A stretch of 64,000 bases of DNA, from assembly GCF_018398335.1 (NCBI RefSeq), contig NZ_JAHBRX010000001.1:806001-870000 (forward strand), given 5' to 3'. Of the stretch, positions 39,603 to 47,910 are shown piece after piece (the first letter of the stretch is position 1; every line of letters starts with the position of its first letter). The notes beneath the pieces were generated by a model. That model was not told the DNA's origin and did no database searches. It saw nothing but the letters and a program-made list of their open reading frames with translations. The DNA comes from Chelatococcus sp. HY11. Its GTDB lineage: Bacteria > Pseudomonadota > Alphaproteobacteria > Rhizobiales > Beijerinckiaceae. The position numbers and the translations under genes were made by a program.

Positions 39603-41708
39603 ATGGAGAGTTTCATGATCGATCGCTTGCCCGATTCCCCGCGTGCACAGAGCGGTGCCAATCCCTTGCCGGAATCCAATCCCTTGCTCTCCCCTTGGGA
39701 GACACCGTTTGGCGTAGCCCCCTTCGCGCGTATTAAGCCGGAGCATTTCGAGCCAGCCTTCCGGGTGGCGCTCGCGGCGCATGAAGCGGAGATCGAGGCC
39801 ATAGCCGGCAATCCGGCCGAGGCGGACTTCGACAATACGCTCGCGGCGCTCGAACGCAGCGGCCGCGGTCTCACGCGGGTGGCTGCCGTTTTCTACAATC
39901 TCACGGGCGCCCATACGAACAAGGAGCTGGAGGCGATCGATCGAGCCATTTCGCCGGTGCTCGCGGGCCATCGCAACGCCGTCTACCAGAACGCCGCGCT
40001 TTTCCGGCGCGTCGAAGCGGTGGTGGAGAGCGGAGAGGGGGTGTCGTCGGCTGAACAGGCACAGGTTCTTGACCGCTACCACAAGGCTTTCGTGCGGGCG
40101 GGGGCGGGGCTTGAGTCGGCGGCCAAGGAACGTCTGGGGACGATCGCCAAACGCCTTGCGCTGCTGGGCACAGAGTTCGCGCAGAACGTCCTGGCCGATG
40201 AGGCCTCCTACAGCCTCGTGCTGAAGGGCGAAGAGGATCTCGCCGGCTTGCCGGACTTCCTGCGCGACGCGGCGGCGCAGGCGGCGACCGAGCGTGGCCA
40301 TGACGGGCAGCACGTCATCACGCTCTCGCGCTCCAGCGTGGAGCCCTTCCTGATGTTCTCGGCGCGGCGCGACCTGCGTGAGCAGGCCTTCAAGGCCTGG
40401 ATCGCTCGTGGTGAAGCGGGCGAGACGGACAATCGCGGCCTCATCGCGGAAATGGTTGCCTTGCGCGCCGAGCGTGCGCGCCTGCTCGGCTTTCCGACCT
40501 TCGCCGATTTCCGTCTGGATGATTCCATGGCAAAGACGCCCGGGGCGGCATTGGCCTTGTTGCATTCGGTCTGGGAGCCGGCGCTCCGGCAGGCGGATGC
40601 GGAACGCGCCGCGCTCGAGGCGCGTATGGCGGCGGACGGGGTCAATGGCCCCCTGCAGCCCTGGGACTGGCGCTATTATGCGCAGCAGGTGCGCAGGGCC
40701 GACTTCGACCTCGATGAGAGCGAGATCAAGCCCTATCTCCAGCTCGACAACATCGTCGACGCCGCTTTCGATGTGGCTCACAAGCTCTTTGGTCTCAGCT
40801 TCAACGAGCGCCGCGATCTCAGCCTCTATCACCGGGACGTCCGGGCCTTCGACGTGAAGAACGCGGCGGGGGATGTGATCGGCCTTTTCCTGGGGGATTA
40901 TTTCGGCCGCGCTTCCAAGCGCAGCGGCGCCTGGATGAGCTCTTTTCGCACGCAGGAGAAGTTTGACGGCGAGGTGAAGCCGATCATCGTCAATGTGATG
41001 AATTTCGCCAAGGCGCGGGACGGGGAACCGACCTTGCTCTCCTTCGACGACGCGCGCACGTTGTTCCACGAATTCGGCCATGCGCTGCATGGGCTTCTGT
41101 CGGATGTCGATTATCCGATGATCGCCGGTACGAGTGTGGCGCGTGATTTCGTGGAGTTTCCCTCGCAGCTCTACGAGCATTGGCTGGAGCGGCCGGAGGT
41201 CCTGCAGCGTTTCGCGCTGCATTACCGGACGGGGGAGCCGATGCCGGACGCCTTGATCGCGCGCATTCTCGCAAGCCGCAACTTCGGGCAGGGCTTCGCG
41301 ACGGTCGAATATGCCTCATCGGCGCTGGTCGATCTCGATTTTCATAGTCTCACGTCGGCGGATGACCTCGATGTTACGGCTTTCGAGGCCGCATCGCTCG
41401 CCCGGATCGGCATGCCCGATGCCATCGTCATGCGCCACCGGCCCACGCATTTCACCCATGTCTTCGCCGGCGAGGGTTATTCCGCAGCCTACTACAGCTA
41501 TCTCTGGTCCGAGGTGCTCGACGCTGACGGCTTCGGCGCCTTCGAAGAGGCCGGTGACATCTTTGACCCCGCCACCGCGCGGCGACTGAAGGATTGCGTC
41601 TATGCGGCGGGCTACCGGCAGGCGCCGGATGCGGCCTATCGGGCCTTCCGCGGCCGTGATCCCGATCCGGCGGCGTTGTTGCGCAAGCGCGGCCTCGCCT
41701 CGGCTTGA
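39603..41708 (+). CDS. M3 family oligopeptidase / dipeptidyl carboxypeptidase
   Basis: This is a cytosolic zinc metallopeptidase degrading short peptides. The protein has 701 residues, matching the Dcp/PrlC branch of M3. The active site is LFHEFGHALHGLL with zinc ligands H489 and H493 and catalytic E490; the third ligand lies in the downstream FVEFPSQLYEHW block. N-terminal FARIKPEHFEPAF and C-terminal GEGYSAAYYSYLWSEVLDADGF are family marks. No signal peptide is present. Dcp and oligopeptidase A cannot be told apart here. It is monocistronic and ends before a palindromic repeat. Confidence 0.9.
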   Translation: MESFMIDRLPDSPRAQSGANPLPESNPLLSPWETPFGVAPFARIKPEHFEPAFRVALAAHEAEIEAIAGNPAEADFDNTLAALERSGRGLTRVAAVFYNLTGAHTNKELEAIDRAISPVLAGHRNAVYQNAALFRRVEAVVESGEGVSSAEQAQVLDRYHKAFVRAGAGLESAAKERLGTIAKRLALLGTEFAQNVLADEASYSLVLKGEEDLAGLPDFLRDAAAQAATERGHDGQHVITLSRSSVEPFLMFSARRDLREQAFKAWIARGEAGETDNRGLIAEMVALRAERARLLGFPTFADFRLDDSMAKTPGAALALLHSVWEPALRQADAERAALEARMAADGVNGPLQPWDWRYYAQQVRRADFDLDESEIKPYLQLDNIVDAAFDVAHKLFGLSFNERRDLSLYHRDVRAFDVKNAAGDVIGLFLGDYFGRASKRSGAWMSSFRTQEKFDGEVKPIIVNVMNFAKARDGEPTLLSFDDARTLFHEFGHALHGLLSDVDYPMIAGTSVARDFVEFPSQLYEHWLERPEVLQRFALHYRTGEPMPDALIARILASRNFGQGFATVEYASSALVDLDFHSLTSADDLDVTAFEAASLARIGMPDAIVMRHRPTHFTHVFAGEGYSAAYYSYLWSEVLDADGFGAFEEAGDIFDPATARRLKDCVYAAGYRQAPDAAYRAFRGRDPDPAALLRKRGLASA

Positions 41709-41770
41709 GGCGGGGCGCGCCGATCCCAATTCAGTACCTTTGGTGGGATTGGACGCTCAGGAACCCCCGT

Positions 41771-41916
41771 GTCATCCCGGAAACCGCAAAGCGGCTGTCC
41801 GGGATCCAGAACCATCGCGCTCAAGAAAAAAGCGCCCTGTGCAAAGGCATATGGCGACTCCAGAACGGTAACGGTTCTGGATCCCGGGCCCGCGCTGATG
41901 CGCGTCGCGGGATGAC
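41771..41916. repeat. Palindromic intergenic repeat downstream of the M3 gene
   Basis: Inverted arms GTCATCCCG (41771) with CGGGATGAC (41908) and CCGGGATCCAGAACC (41799-41813) with GGTTCTGGATCCCGG (41873-41887) frame a 59-base centre. The spacers between arm parts, CGCAAAGCG and CGCGCTGATGCGCG, are themselves small hairpins. The element is typical of dispersed alphaproteobacterial intergenic palindromes and lies between convergent genes. Confidence 0.8.
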
Positions 41917-41975
41917 CGGCGTGGCCGACCCTTGCATGTCGGTTCGGTCCACCCCGTCCCCATGTACCCGATCGG

Positions 41976-42971
41976 CTATCTCCGCCGTGCCGCCAGGAGC
42001 GGCATGGCGAGCCCGCTCGCAATGATGAGGGCCGTGCCCGCGAGGGCGAGCGCGTCCGGCATGATGCCCAGAACCGCGATATCGAGCGCCAGCGCCAGCG
42101 GAACGCTCGTGTAGCGCAGGGGGCTCGTGATCGCGAGTCGCGCGTTGCGGATGCCCTGCGCGATCAGGACGTTGCTGGCGATGTAGAGTGCGACGGCGGC
42201 GACGAGAATGCCGATGTCGCCGATGTTGATGGGCTTCCAACTGCTTCCCAGGGAGAGCGCGAGCCCCAGCATGAGCGTTGCCGCGTTGGCCATGGCGGTC
42301 ATGCGCAGCGCGCCATAGTGGCGCGGCATGGAGCGCGTCAGCACGTCACGCAGCGCGAAGGCGAGCGCACTGAGCGTCACCATGGCAAGGCCCGCCGGCG
42401 AAGCATCGAGGCCGGGACGCAGCAGCAGCAGCGTGCCCGCAAGCCCGAAGCCGATGGCGACCCAGGCCGTCGCCGGCGTGGCCTCTTGCAGCACGAAGCG
42501 GCCGATCAGCGCCGTCATGATCGGGATGGTCATCAGGACGGCGGTGACCAGGGCGAGCGGCATCCGCGTCACGGCGAAGATAAGGCAGGCGGTGGCGGTG
42601 GCCTCGCAGGCCGCGCGGACGAGAACCGCGCGCGTGAAGGGTGACGGCCGCGGCGGCTGGCGCTGGCTGCGCCAGGCGATCAGCGGCAACAGCACCAAGA
42701 GGGCCGATCCTGAACGCAGAACGATGATCTCCGAGACAGGCAGCGTCGCGAGCAACTTGAAGAAGAAGTTGTTCCCGACACCCGCTGCCACCGCGACGAA
42801 GGTCTGCAGAATCCCAAGCCGCTCCTGGTCAAGCCGCTCCTGGTCAAGCCGTTCCTGGTCATGCCGCTCCTGATCGAGGCGCTCCTGGTCGTTCGTCTGG
42901 GTGGTGACCGAGGCAGGGGCCGGCTGGCCTGCGCGACCGGGCTCATCTGGGGCGGGGGAAGGAGACGACAT
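41976..42971 (-). CDS. EamA/DMT family transporter with N-terminal repeat
   Basis: This is an inner-membrane carrier of the drug/metabolite transporter superfamily. From the ATG at 42971 the protein has 331 residues. The first 50 are hydrophilic and carry five tandem DQERL-type pentapeptides. Ten hydrophobic helices follow in two EamA halves; the second half has ITSPLRYTSVPLALALDIAVLGIMPD. The open frame extends to 43118, but that part overlaps the divergent promoter and starts unlike a membrane protein. The ribosome site is weak (TTTCACCTC), so the start is uncertain. Substrate is unknown. It is divergent from the sugar-acid island and could export a pathway-related compound, though that is only positional. 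Confidence 0.75.
   Translation of the reverse strand: MSSPSPAPDEPGRAGQPAPASVTTQTNDQERLDQERHDQERLDQERLDQERLGILQTFVAVAAGVGNNFFFKLLATLPVSEIIVLRSGSALLVLLPLIAWRSQRQPPRPSPFTRAVLVRAACEATATACLIFAVTRMPLALVTAVLMTIPIMTALIGRFVLQEATPATAWVAIGFGLAGTLLLLRPGLDASPAGLAMVTLSALAFALRDVLTRSMPRHYGALRMTAMANAATLMLGLALSLGSSWKPINIGDIGILVAAVALYIASNVLIAQGIRNARLAITSPLRYTSVPLALALDIAVLGIMPDALALAGTALIIASGLAMPLLAARRR
42816..42890. repeat. Coding 15-bp minisatellite, five units
   Basis: Five head-to-tail 15-base units (first AAGCCGCTCCTGGTC) lie inside the 5' part of the EamA-type gene. They encode (DQERL)n on the minus strand with H in one unit, a charged helical segment before the first membrane span. Confidence 0.9.
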
Positions 42972-43077
42972 GAGGTGAAACGACCGAGCGTGCGTCGGGA
43001 AGCGGAGGTCCGGGCGTCGCCGCAGACCGCTTGACGGTAACAGGCGTTCGGCATAAGGTCCACAATGAAAAACATGA

Positions 43078-43094
43078 GATCCAATATATGGATC
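43078..43094. promoter_or_regulatory. Candidate operator ahead of the sugar-acid island
   Basis: The imperfect palindrome GATCCA-ATATA-TGGATC has six-base arms with a 5-base AT centre. It lies 16 bp upstream of the TTG start of the first island gene and between the divergent EamA-type gene and the island. A possible promoter, TTGACG (43031) with TAAGGT 17 bases later, lies directly upstream, so a protein bound here would block elongation or initiation. The IclR-lactonase fusion in the same island is the natural candidate ligand. Site is seen; role is inference. Confidence 0.4.
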
Positions 43095-43109
43095 AAAAAG
43101 GAGGATCGA

Positions 43110-44033
43110 TTGCTCCAAGGCCTATCGCTCACCGGCATCCTGCCCGTCCTGCCCACGCCTTTCCGCGGCGATGGGGCGGTCGATCTCCCAGCGATGGAGC
43201 GCATCGTCGATTTCGCGCTCGCCTGCGGCGCCAATGGCCTCGTCTTTCCAGGCTTCGCGAGCGAGGTCGATGACTTGACCGCTGATGAGCGCGCGACGCT
43301 CCTGCGCAGGGTAGTGGCGCGCGTCGGCGGCCGTGTTCCCGTGGTCGCGGGAGCCAGCGCGCCGAGCGCGGAAGAGGCCATTGCCCATTCTCGGGATGCG
43401 GTTGCGGCCGGCGTCACCACGGTGATGATCCAGGCGCCGAAGAGCGTCGGCGTGGGGGCTGAGGCAGTGGGCGCCTTCTATCGGACGATTGCCGAGGCCG
43501 TTCCGGAGATCAGTATCGTCCTGCAGAATGCGCCCGCGCCGCGCGGCTCGGATCTGAATGCGGAGACCATCCACACGATCGTCGCAGGCAACCCGTCCAT
43601 CACCTATGTCAAGGAAGAGACGCTGCCGTCAGGTCCGCCGATCTCCGCGATTCTCAAGGGCAAGCCGGCGCATCTCAAGGGCGTGATCGGCGGCGGCGGT
43701 GCGCGCTACATCATCGATGAATATCAGCGCGGTGCCTGCGCGGCGATGCCGGCCGTCGAGATCACCGACGTCCATGTCGCCCTCGACCGGGCCTTCCGCG
43801 CCGGCGATGTCGCCAAGGCGCGCGAGCTCTACATGCGCACCTTGCCGCTGCTCGTGATCCAGGCGAACTACCGCATGCGTTTCACCAAGCATGTGCTGAG
43901 CCGCCGCGGCATCATGGACAACGATGTCGTGCGGGCGAAGCTGCTCACCTTTGACGATTACGACGTGGCGGAGATCGACGCCTGGCTCGATCTGGCGCAC
44001 GACCTCCTGACCGTGGAGGGCGCGCATGTCTGA
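43110..44033 (+). CDS. DapA/NAL-family class I lyase or dehydratase
   Basis: This is a TIM-barrel enzyme of the dihydrodipicolinate synthase family. Members in sugar-acid clusters cleave or dehydrate 2-keto-3-deoxy acids. The start is probably the TTG at 43110: it has AAAGGAGG five bases upstream and gives LQGLSLTGILPVLPTPF; the ATG at 43065 adds 15 residues lying over the palindrome. The protein has 307 residues. The Schiff-base lysine is K168 in SITYVKEE. The catalytic Tyr of DapA (in YNVP) is replaced by Gln139 in LQNAPAP. The C-terminus overlaps the next gene by eight bases. Confidence 0.8.
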   Translation: MLQGLSLTGILPVLPTPFRGDGAVDLPAMERIVDFALACGANGLVFPGFASEVDDLTADERATLLRRVVARVGGRVPVVAGASAPSAEEAIAHSRDAVAAGVTTVMIQAPKSVGVGAEAVGAFYRTIAEAVPEISIVLQNAPAPRGSDLNAETIHTIVAGNPSITYVKEETLPSGPPISAILKGKPAHLKGVIGGGGARYIIDEYQRGACAAMPAVEITDVHVALDRAFRAGDVAKARELYMRTLPLLVIQANYRMRFTKHVLSRRGIMDNDVVRAKLLTFDDYDVAEIDAWLDLAHDLLTVEGAHV

Positions 44034-45219
44034 ACGGCCGGCCGGTCATAAGGCTGATCAAGTCGCCAAGGTCGAGGTCTTTTCGATCACCATCCCACGT
44101 GACACGCCCTATCTCGGGGCGCTTCGTCCCGGCGAGAGCGTCAACGAGAAGGGATACATCGTGCGGCTCGGCAACCGCACGGTCTATCCGACCGCCGACC
44201 GCACGGTCGTCGTGCGCATCGAGACCCGCGACGGGGCGGTCGGCTGGGGCGAGACCTACGGTATCGTCGCGCCCGGCGCCGTCATCGCCCTGATCTCGGA
44301 TCTGCTCGGCCCCTTCGTGGTTGGGCGCGACCCCCATGACGTGGTCGTGATCCACGAGGATCTCTACGATCTGATGCGGGTGCGCGGCTATACCGGTGGG
44401 TTCTATCTGGATGCCCTAGCCGCGATCGATATCGCGCTGTGGGATCTCTCGGGCCAGCTCGCCGGACTGCCGATCGTCAAAATGCTGGGTGGCCAGCGGC
44501 ATGATGATTTGCCGGCTTATGTTTCCGGGCTTCCCAAGCGGACCCTGGCCGAGCGGGCAGATTTCGCGGCGGAATGGCAGGGCAGGGGCTTCGACAGCTT
44601 CAAGTTTGCCGCGCCCGTCGCCGATGATGGCGTGGTGGCCGAGATGGAGAGCCTGCGCGGCCGCCTCGGGCCGAAGGCGCGCATCGCCTGCGACATGCAC
44701 TGGGTCCATACCGCAGAGGAGGCGGTTGCGCTGATCCGCGCGATGGAGCCGCATGGGCTCTGGTTCGCCGAAGCCCCCGTGAAGCCCGAGGATATCGACG
44801 GGCTCGCCCATGTCGCGCGGTCGGTTTCGACGACGGTGGCGGCGGGTGAGGAATGGCGCACCGTCTTCGATCTCGTGCCGCGGGTCGCGCGCCGTGCCTG
44901 TGGTATCATCCAGCCGGAGATGGGCCATACGGGGATCACCGAGTTCATGCGCATCGGCCGTTATGCCGAGGCGCATCATCTCAAGGTCATTCCGCATGCG
45001 ACCATCGGCATCGGCCTGTTCATGGCGGCGAGCCTCCATGCGAGTTCGGCGCTCACCGTGGTCGAGTGCCACGAGTACCAACATTCGGTTTTCGAACCGA
45101 ACAGGCGTCTTATCGAGAGTGACATGGACTGCGCGGCGGGACTCTACAGTCTGCCAACCGGGACAGGGCTTGGCGTCAAGCCCTCCCAGGAAGCGCTCAA
45201 GCTGCTGCAGAAGCACTGA
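44026..45219 (+). CDS. Enolase-superfamily (mandelate racemase/muconate lactonizing type) enzyme
   Basis: These enzymes abstract a proton alpha to a carboxylate; in this context an acid-sugar dehydratase is likely. The protein has 397 residues. Magnesium ligands are D223 (ACDMHW), E249 (WFAEAP) and E275 (AAGEEW). A candidate base is H324 (VIPHATIG) and K193 in SFKF; the common second Lys of a KxK motif is absent. The N-terminal capping domain reaches to about 130 and has TRDGAVGWGETYGI. It overlaps the DapA-like gene by eight bases and is followed by 106 bp before the ABC receptor. Confidence 0.85.
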   Translation: MSERPAGHKADQVAKVEVFSITIPRDTPYLGALRPGESVNEKGYIVRLGNRTVYPTADRTVVVRIETRDGAVGWGETYGIVAPGAVIALISDLLGPFVVGRDPHDVVVIHEDLYDLMRVRGYTGGFYLDALAAIDIALWDLSGQLAGLPIVKMLGGQRHDDLPAYVSGLPKRTLAERADFAAEWQGRGFDSFKFAAPVADDGVVAEMESLRGRLGPKARIACDMHWVHTAEEAVALIRAMEPHGLWFAEAPVKPEDIDGLAHVARSVSTTVAAGEEWRTVFDLVPRVARRACGIIQPEMGHTGITEFMRIGRYAEAHHLKVIPHATIGIGLFMAASLHASSALTVVECHEYQHSVFEPNRRLIESDMDCAAGLYSLPTGTGLGVKPSQEALKLLQKH

Positions 45220-45325
45220 TGCGGAAGGCCGCGTCGGCGGCCGTCCGTTCTGAATGAATTCTCCAGTCCGGGTGGCCGACAACGGCCTCCTTCGTTGAAC
45301 AGATAATTGTCGGGAGGGACACAGA

Positions 45326-46633
45326 ATGACATTCAATGGGATGAAACGCTGGGCGGTCGGCGCGGTTGCGGCGGCAGCTCTCATGGCCGGCTCCGGCCAG
45401 ATCTTCACGGGCCAGGGCTTCATGGGCCAGGCTTTCGCCGCCGACAAGGTGCTCAAATTCGTCTCGTGGCAAAAGGACGAGCGCGGCGTCGGCGACTGGT
45501 GGGCTTCGATCATCAAGGAATTCGAGGCGAAGCACCCCGGCGTCAAGATCGAGTGGACGAAGGTCGAGCGCGGGGCCTTCGCCGACACGATGACAACCCT
45601 CTTCGCCGGCGGCACACCTCCGGATATCGTGCATCTGGCGTCATTCGAGTTCCAGAAATTCGCCGACAACGGCTGGCTGGCCGACCTCGATCCCTTCATC
45701 AAGAAGTCGAAGCTCGATCTCAACAACTGGGCCGGCCAGGAAAAGTGCAAGTGGGACGGTGAAACCGTCTGTATCATGATGCTCTATTACGGTGGGCTCA
45801 TGGCGTATAACGAGGATCTGCTCAAGAAAGCCGGTGTGAGTGTCCCGAAGAACTGGGACGAGTTCATCGAAGTCGTTCGCAAGACCACGAAGGACACGAA
45901 CGGCGACGGCATCATGGACCAGTTCGGGACCGGCCATGAGACCAAGGGCGGTGGCGGGCAGTATCTTGCCGAGATGATCAGCTATCTCCTCGACGCCAAG
46001 GCCGCCTTCACCGACGCCAAGGGCAACGTCACCATCGACACGCCGCAGATGATCGAGGGTCTGCGACGCTGGAAGACGGTCATCAAGGACAATCTCACGC
46101 CGCGCGACCTGTCGGCCGGTGAAATCCGCCAGCTCTTCGCCGATGGCCGCATCGCCATCCGCATCGATGGTCCCTGGCTCTATCCGATTATCGAAAAGGC
46201 CAAGCCCGAGGTGCGCCCGAACCTGAAGCTCGCCGCCCCGCCGTTCAACCCGCCGCTCGGTGGCACATCGAATATCCTCGGGATCGCAAGCGAGGTGTCC
46301 GAGGAGAACCAGCAGCTTGCGTGGGATTTCATCGCGATCGCGACGTCCGACCAGTTCCAGTCGAGCTTCGCTACTCTGGCCAATTCAACGCCGCCGAGCC
46401 CGCGCGCCGACGTGACGGAGGCCAAGAAGACGACGCCGCATTTCGATCTCCTGATCGAGACGCAGCAGGCGGCCTCGAAGGCGGGTGTCGACCGCATCCC
46501 CGTCGGACTGGAGATCCAGTTCAACGAGTTCGCCAAGATGATCATGGAGGAATCCCAGCGCATGATCATCCAGGACCTCGACCCGGCCCAGGTCGCCAAG
46601 ACCATGCAGGCCAAGGCCGAGGCCATGAAGTAG
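45326..46633 (+). CDS. Sugar-type ABC transporter substrate-binding protein
   Basis: This is a periplasmic receptor of the extracellular binding protein family 1 (carbohydrate type). The protein has 435 residues. A signal peptide with a long hydrophilic tail ends QAFA-ADKVLKFV. Family features are GGTPPDIVHLASFEFQKFADNGWL, a DLDPFIKK segment and LAYNEDLLKKAGVSVPKNWDEF (here MAYNED). GGTSNILGIASEV lies in the C-terminal lobe. A GGGAGGG ribosome site precedes the ATG. No ligand can be inferred from sequence; the neighbours suggest an acidic sugar or its conjugate. Confidence 0.88.
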   Translation: MTFNGMKRWAVGAVAAAALMAGSGQIFTGQGFMGQAFAADKVLKFVSWQKDERGVGDWWASIIKEFEAKHPGVKIEWTKVERGAFADTMTTLFAGGTPPDIVHLASFEFQKFADNGWLADLDPFIKKSKLDLNNWAGQEKCKWDGETVCIMMLYYGGLMAYNEDLLKKAGVSVPKNWDEFIEVVRKTTKDTNGDGIMDQFGTGHETKGGGGQYLAEMISYLLDAKAAFTDAKGNVTIDTPQMIEGLRRWKTVIKDNLTPRDLSAGEIRQLFADGRIAIRIDGPWLYPIIEKAKPEVRPNLKLAAPPFNPPLGGTSNILGIASEVSEENQQLAWDFIAIATSDQFQSSFATLANSTPPSPRADVTEAKKTTPHFDLLIETQQAASKAGVDRIPVGLEIQFNEFAKMIMEESQRMIIQDLDPAQVAKTMQAKAEAMK

Positions 46634-46645
46634 GGCGTAGGACCC

Positions 46646-46781
46646 CCACCCCTTACCCCTCCCCGCAAGGGGGAGGGGCATCGGTTGGCGGCGCACCTCT
46701 TTCCCGAGTGCACAGCATGGTTTCGGATTTATCCGCAACGGTGCCGCGCCCCTCCCCCTTGCGGGGAGGGGTAAGGGGTGG
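46646..46781. repeat. Perfect 34-bp inverted repeat inside the ABC operon
   Basis: Arms 46646-46679 and 46748-46781 are exact reverse complements (34 of 34 bases), 68 bases apart. Each arm begins CCACCCCTTACCCCTCCCC and is itself a hairpin around GCAAGG. It lies between the receptor gene and the deacylase gene, and could stabilise the upstream mRNA or attenuate downstream genes. Confidence 0.9.
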
Positions 46782-46857
46782 AAGGCGCAGCCTTCCCGCG
46801 GGTGACCGCAAGACGTCGATCCGTGACCGAAGCCCTGAATAGCGACCCGGACCGCTC

Positions 46858-47910
46858 ATGACCGCTGAAAGCCCGACCATCGCAGATGCCGCACCGCGCG
46901 AGGATTTGGCCGCCTTGCGCGACCGCGCGACGTCAGTCAGCGCGCAGATTGAAAAAGAGCGCCGCCACGCCGGGATCGCGTGCCGGGACCTCAGCCCCTT
47001 CGCGCAAGGCGCGGGCGGCATCCCTTATGCCTTCACCTTCGACAGCGGCCGCGCCGGCCCGCATGTGGTGGTGACCAGCCTCGCCCATGGCAACGAGCCG
47101 GGCGGGCTCGAGGCAGTGGTGACGCTGCTCGAGCGGGGCATTCGCCCGGAGATCGGCCGGCTGTCACTCGCCATCTGCAACGTAGCCGCCTATGCCGCGA
47201 CCAATGGCGTGGATCCCTACGGCATCCGCTTCATTGAGGATGACTTCAACCGACTGTGGGATGATGCGATCCTGAACAGCGATCGCCGGTCCATAGAGCT
47301 CGATCGCGCGCGGCAGCTCAGGCCACTCATTGCCGGCGCCGACGTGCTGCTCGACCTTCACGCGACGCCCTATGAGGCGACGCCTTATTTCGTCCTGAAG
47401 CCGGGCTCGCGGGCGGCCGCGCTTGCAGACCGCATCGGCCAGCCGCATACCCGCTTCGTCTTCAACACGGGCAGCGTCCACAGCCCGACCCTGACGAATT
47501 ACAATCAGTTCAGCGATTCCACGGGAACGGCCGTCGGCCTGACCGTCGAATGCGGACTGTTTTTCGCGCGCTCGGGCGCGGATGTGGCCCTGTCGACCAT
47601 CGGCAAGCTGCTCGCCATAGAGGGCCTGATCTCTGACGAGACCGCCGCCTCGCTCATCGTCTGGCGGGATCCGTCGCCGCGCCGGCTGATCACGGTCGAG
47701 GAGACGCAGGCCGTCCGGACGGCCGATGTCCGCCTTCTCAGCCGGCCCGGCGACTTCATTGCCTATGCCAGTGGCGAGGTTGCCGCCTTCGACGGCGAGG
47801 CGCCCATCCGCGCGCCGTTCGACGGGGCCGTTCCACTCTGGGTCAAGCAGACCTTCGTCGCCGGCGACACCGCCTTCATGTGGGCCCGCCAAAGCCTGGA
47901 GAGCCAATGA
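46858..47910 (+). CDS. Succinylglutamate desuccinylase/aspartoacylase-family zinc hydrolase
   Basis: This is a member of the M14-like deacylase family that removes acyl groups from N-acyl amino acids or related amides. The protein has 350 residues. Zinc ligands are H77 and E80 (SLAHGNEPGG) and H168 (LLDLHATPYE). E231 in LTVECGLFF is the likely catalytic base. DFNRLW (129-134) is the DxNR-type substrate carboxylate block. The C-terminal 70 residues form the usual beta domain. Its stop overlaps the first permease start (ATGA), so it is part of the importer operon. No signal peptide is seen, so it acts in the cytosol on imported substrate. Confidence 0.82.
   Translation: MTAESPTIADAAPREDLAALRDRATSVSAQIEKERRHAGIACRDLSPFAQGAGGIPYAFTFDSGRAGPHVVVTSLAHGNEPGGLEAVVTLLERGIRPEIGRLSLAICNVAAYAATNGVDPYGIRFIEDDFNRLWDDAILNSDRRSIELDRARQLRPLIAGADVLLDLHATPYEATPYFVLKPGSRAAALADRIGQPHTRFVFNTGSVHSPTLTNYNQFSDSTGTAVGLTVECGLFFARSGADVALSTIGKLLAIEGLISDETAASLIVWRDPSPRRLITVEETQAVRTADVRLLSRPGDFIAYASGEVAAFDGEAPIRAPFDGAVPLWVKQTFVAGDTAFMWARQSLESQ

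Noticed and set aside
39329-39874. 181-codon minus-strand frame over the oligopeptidase start
   Set aside because: It overlaps the well-supported M3 N-terminus, has mixed composition and no recognisable domain.
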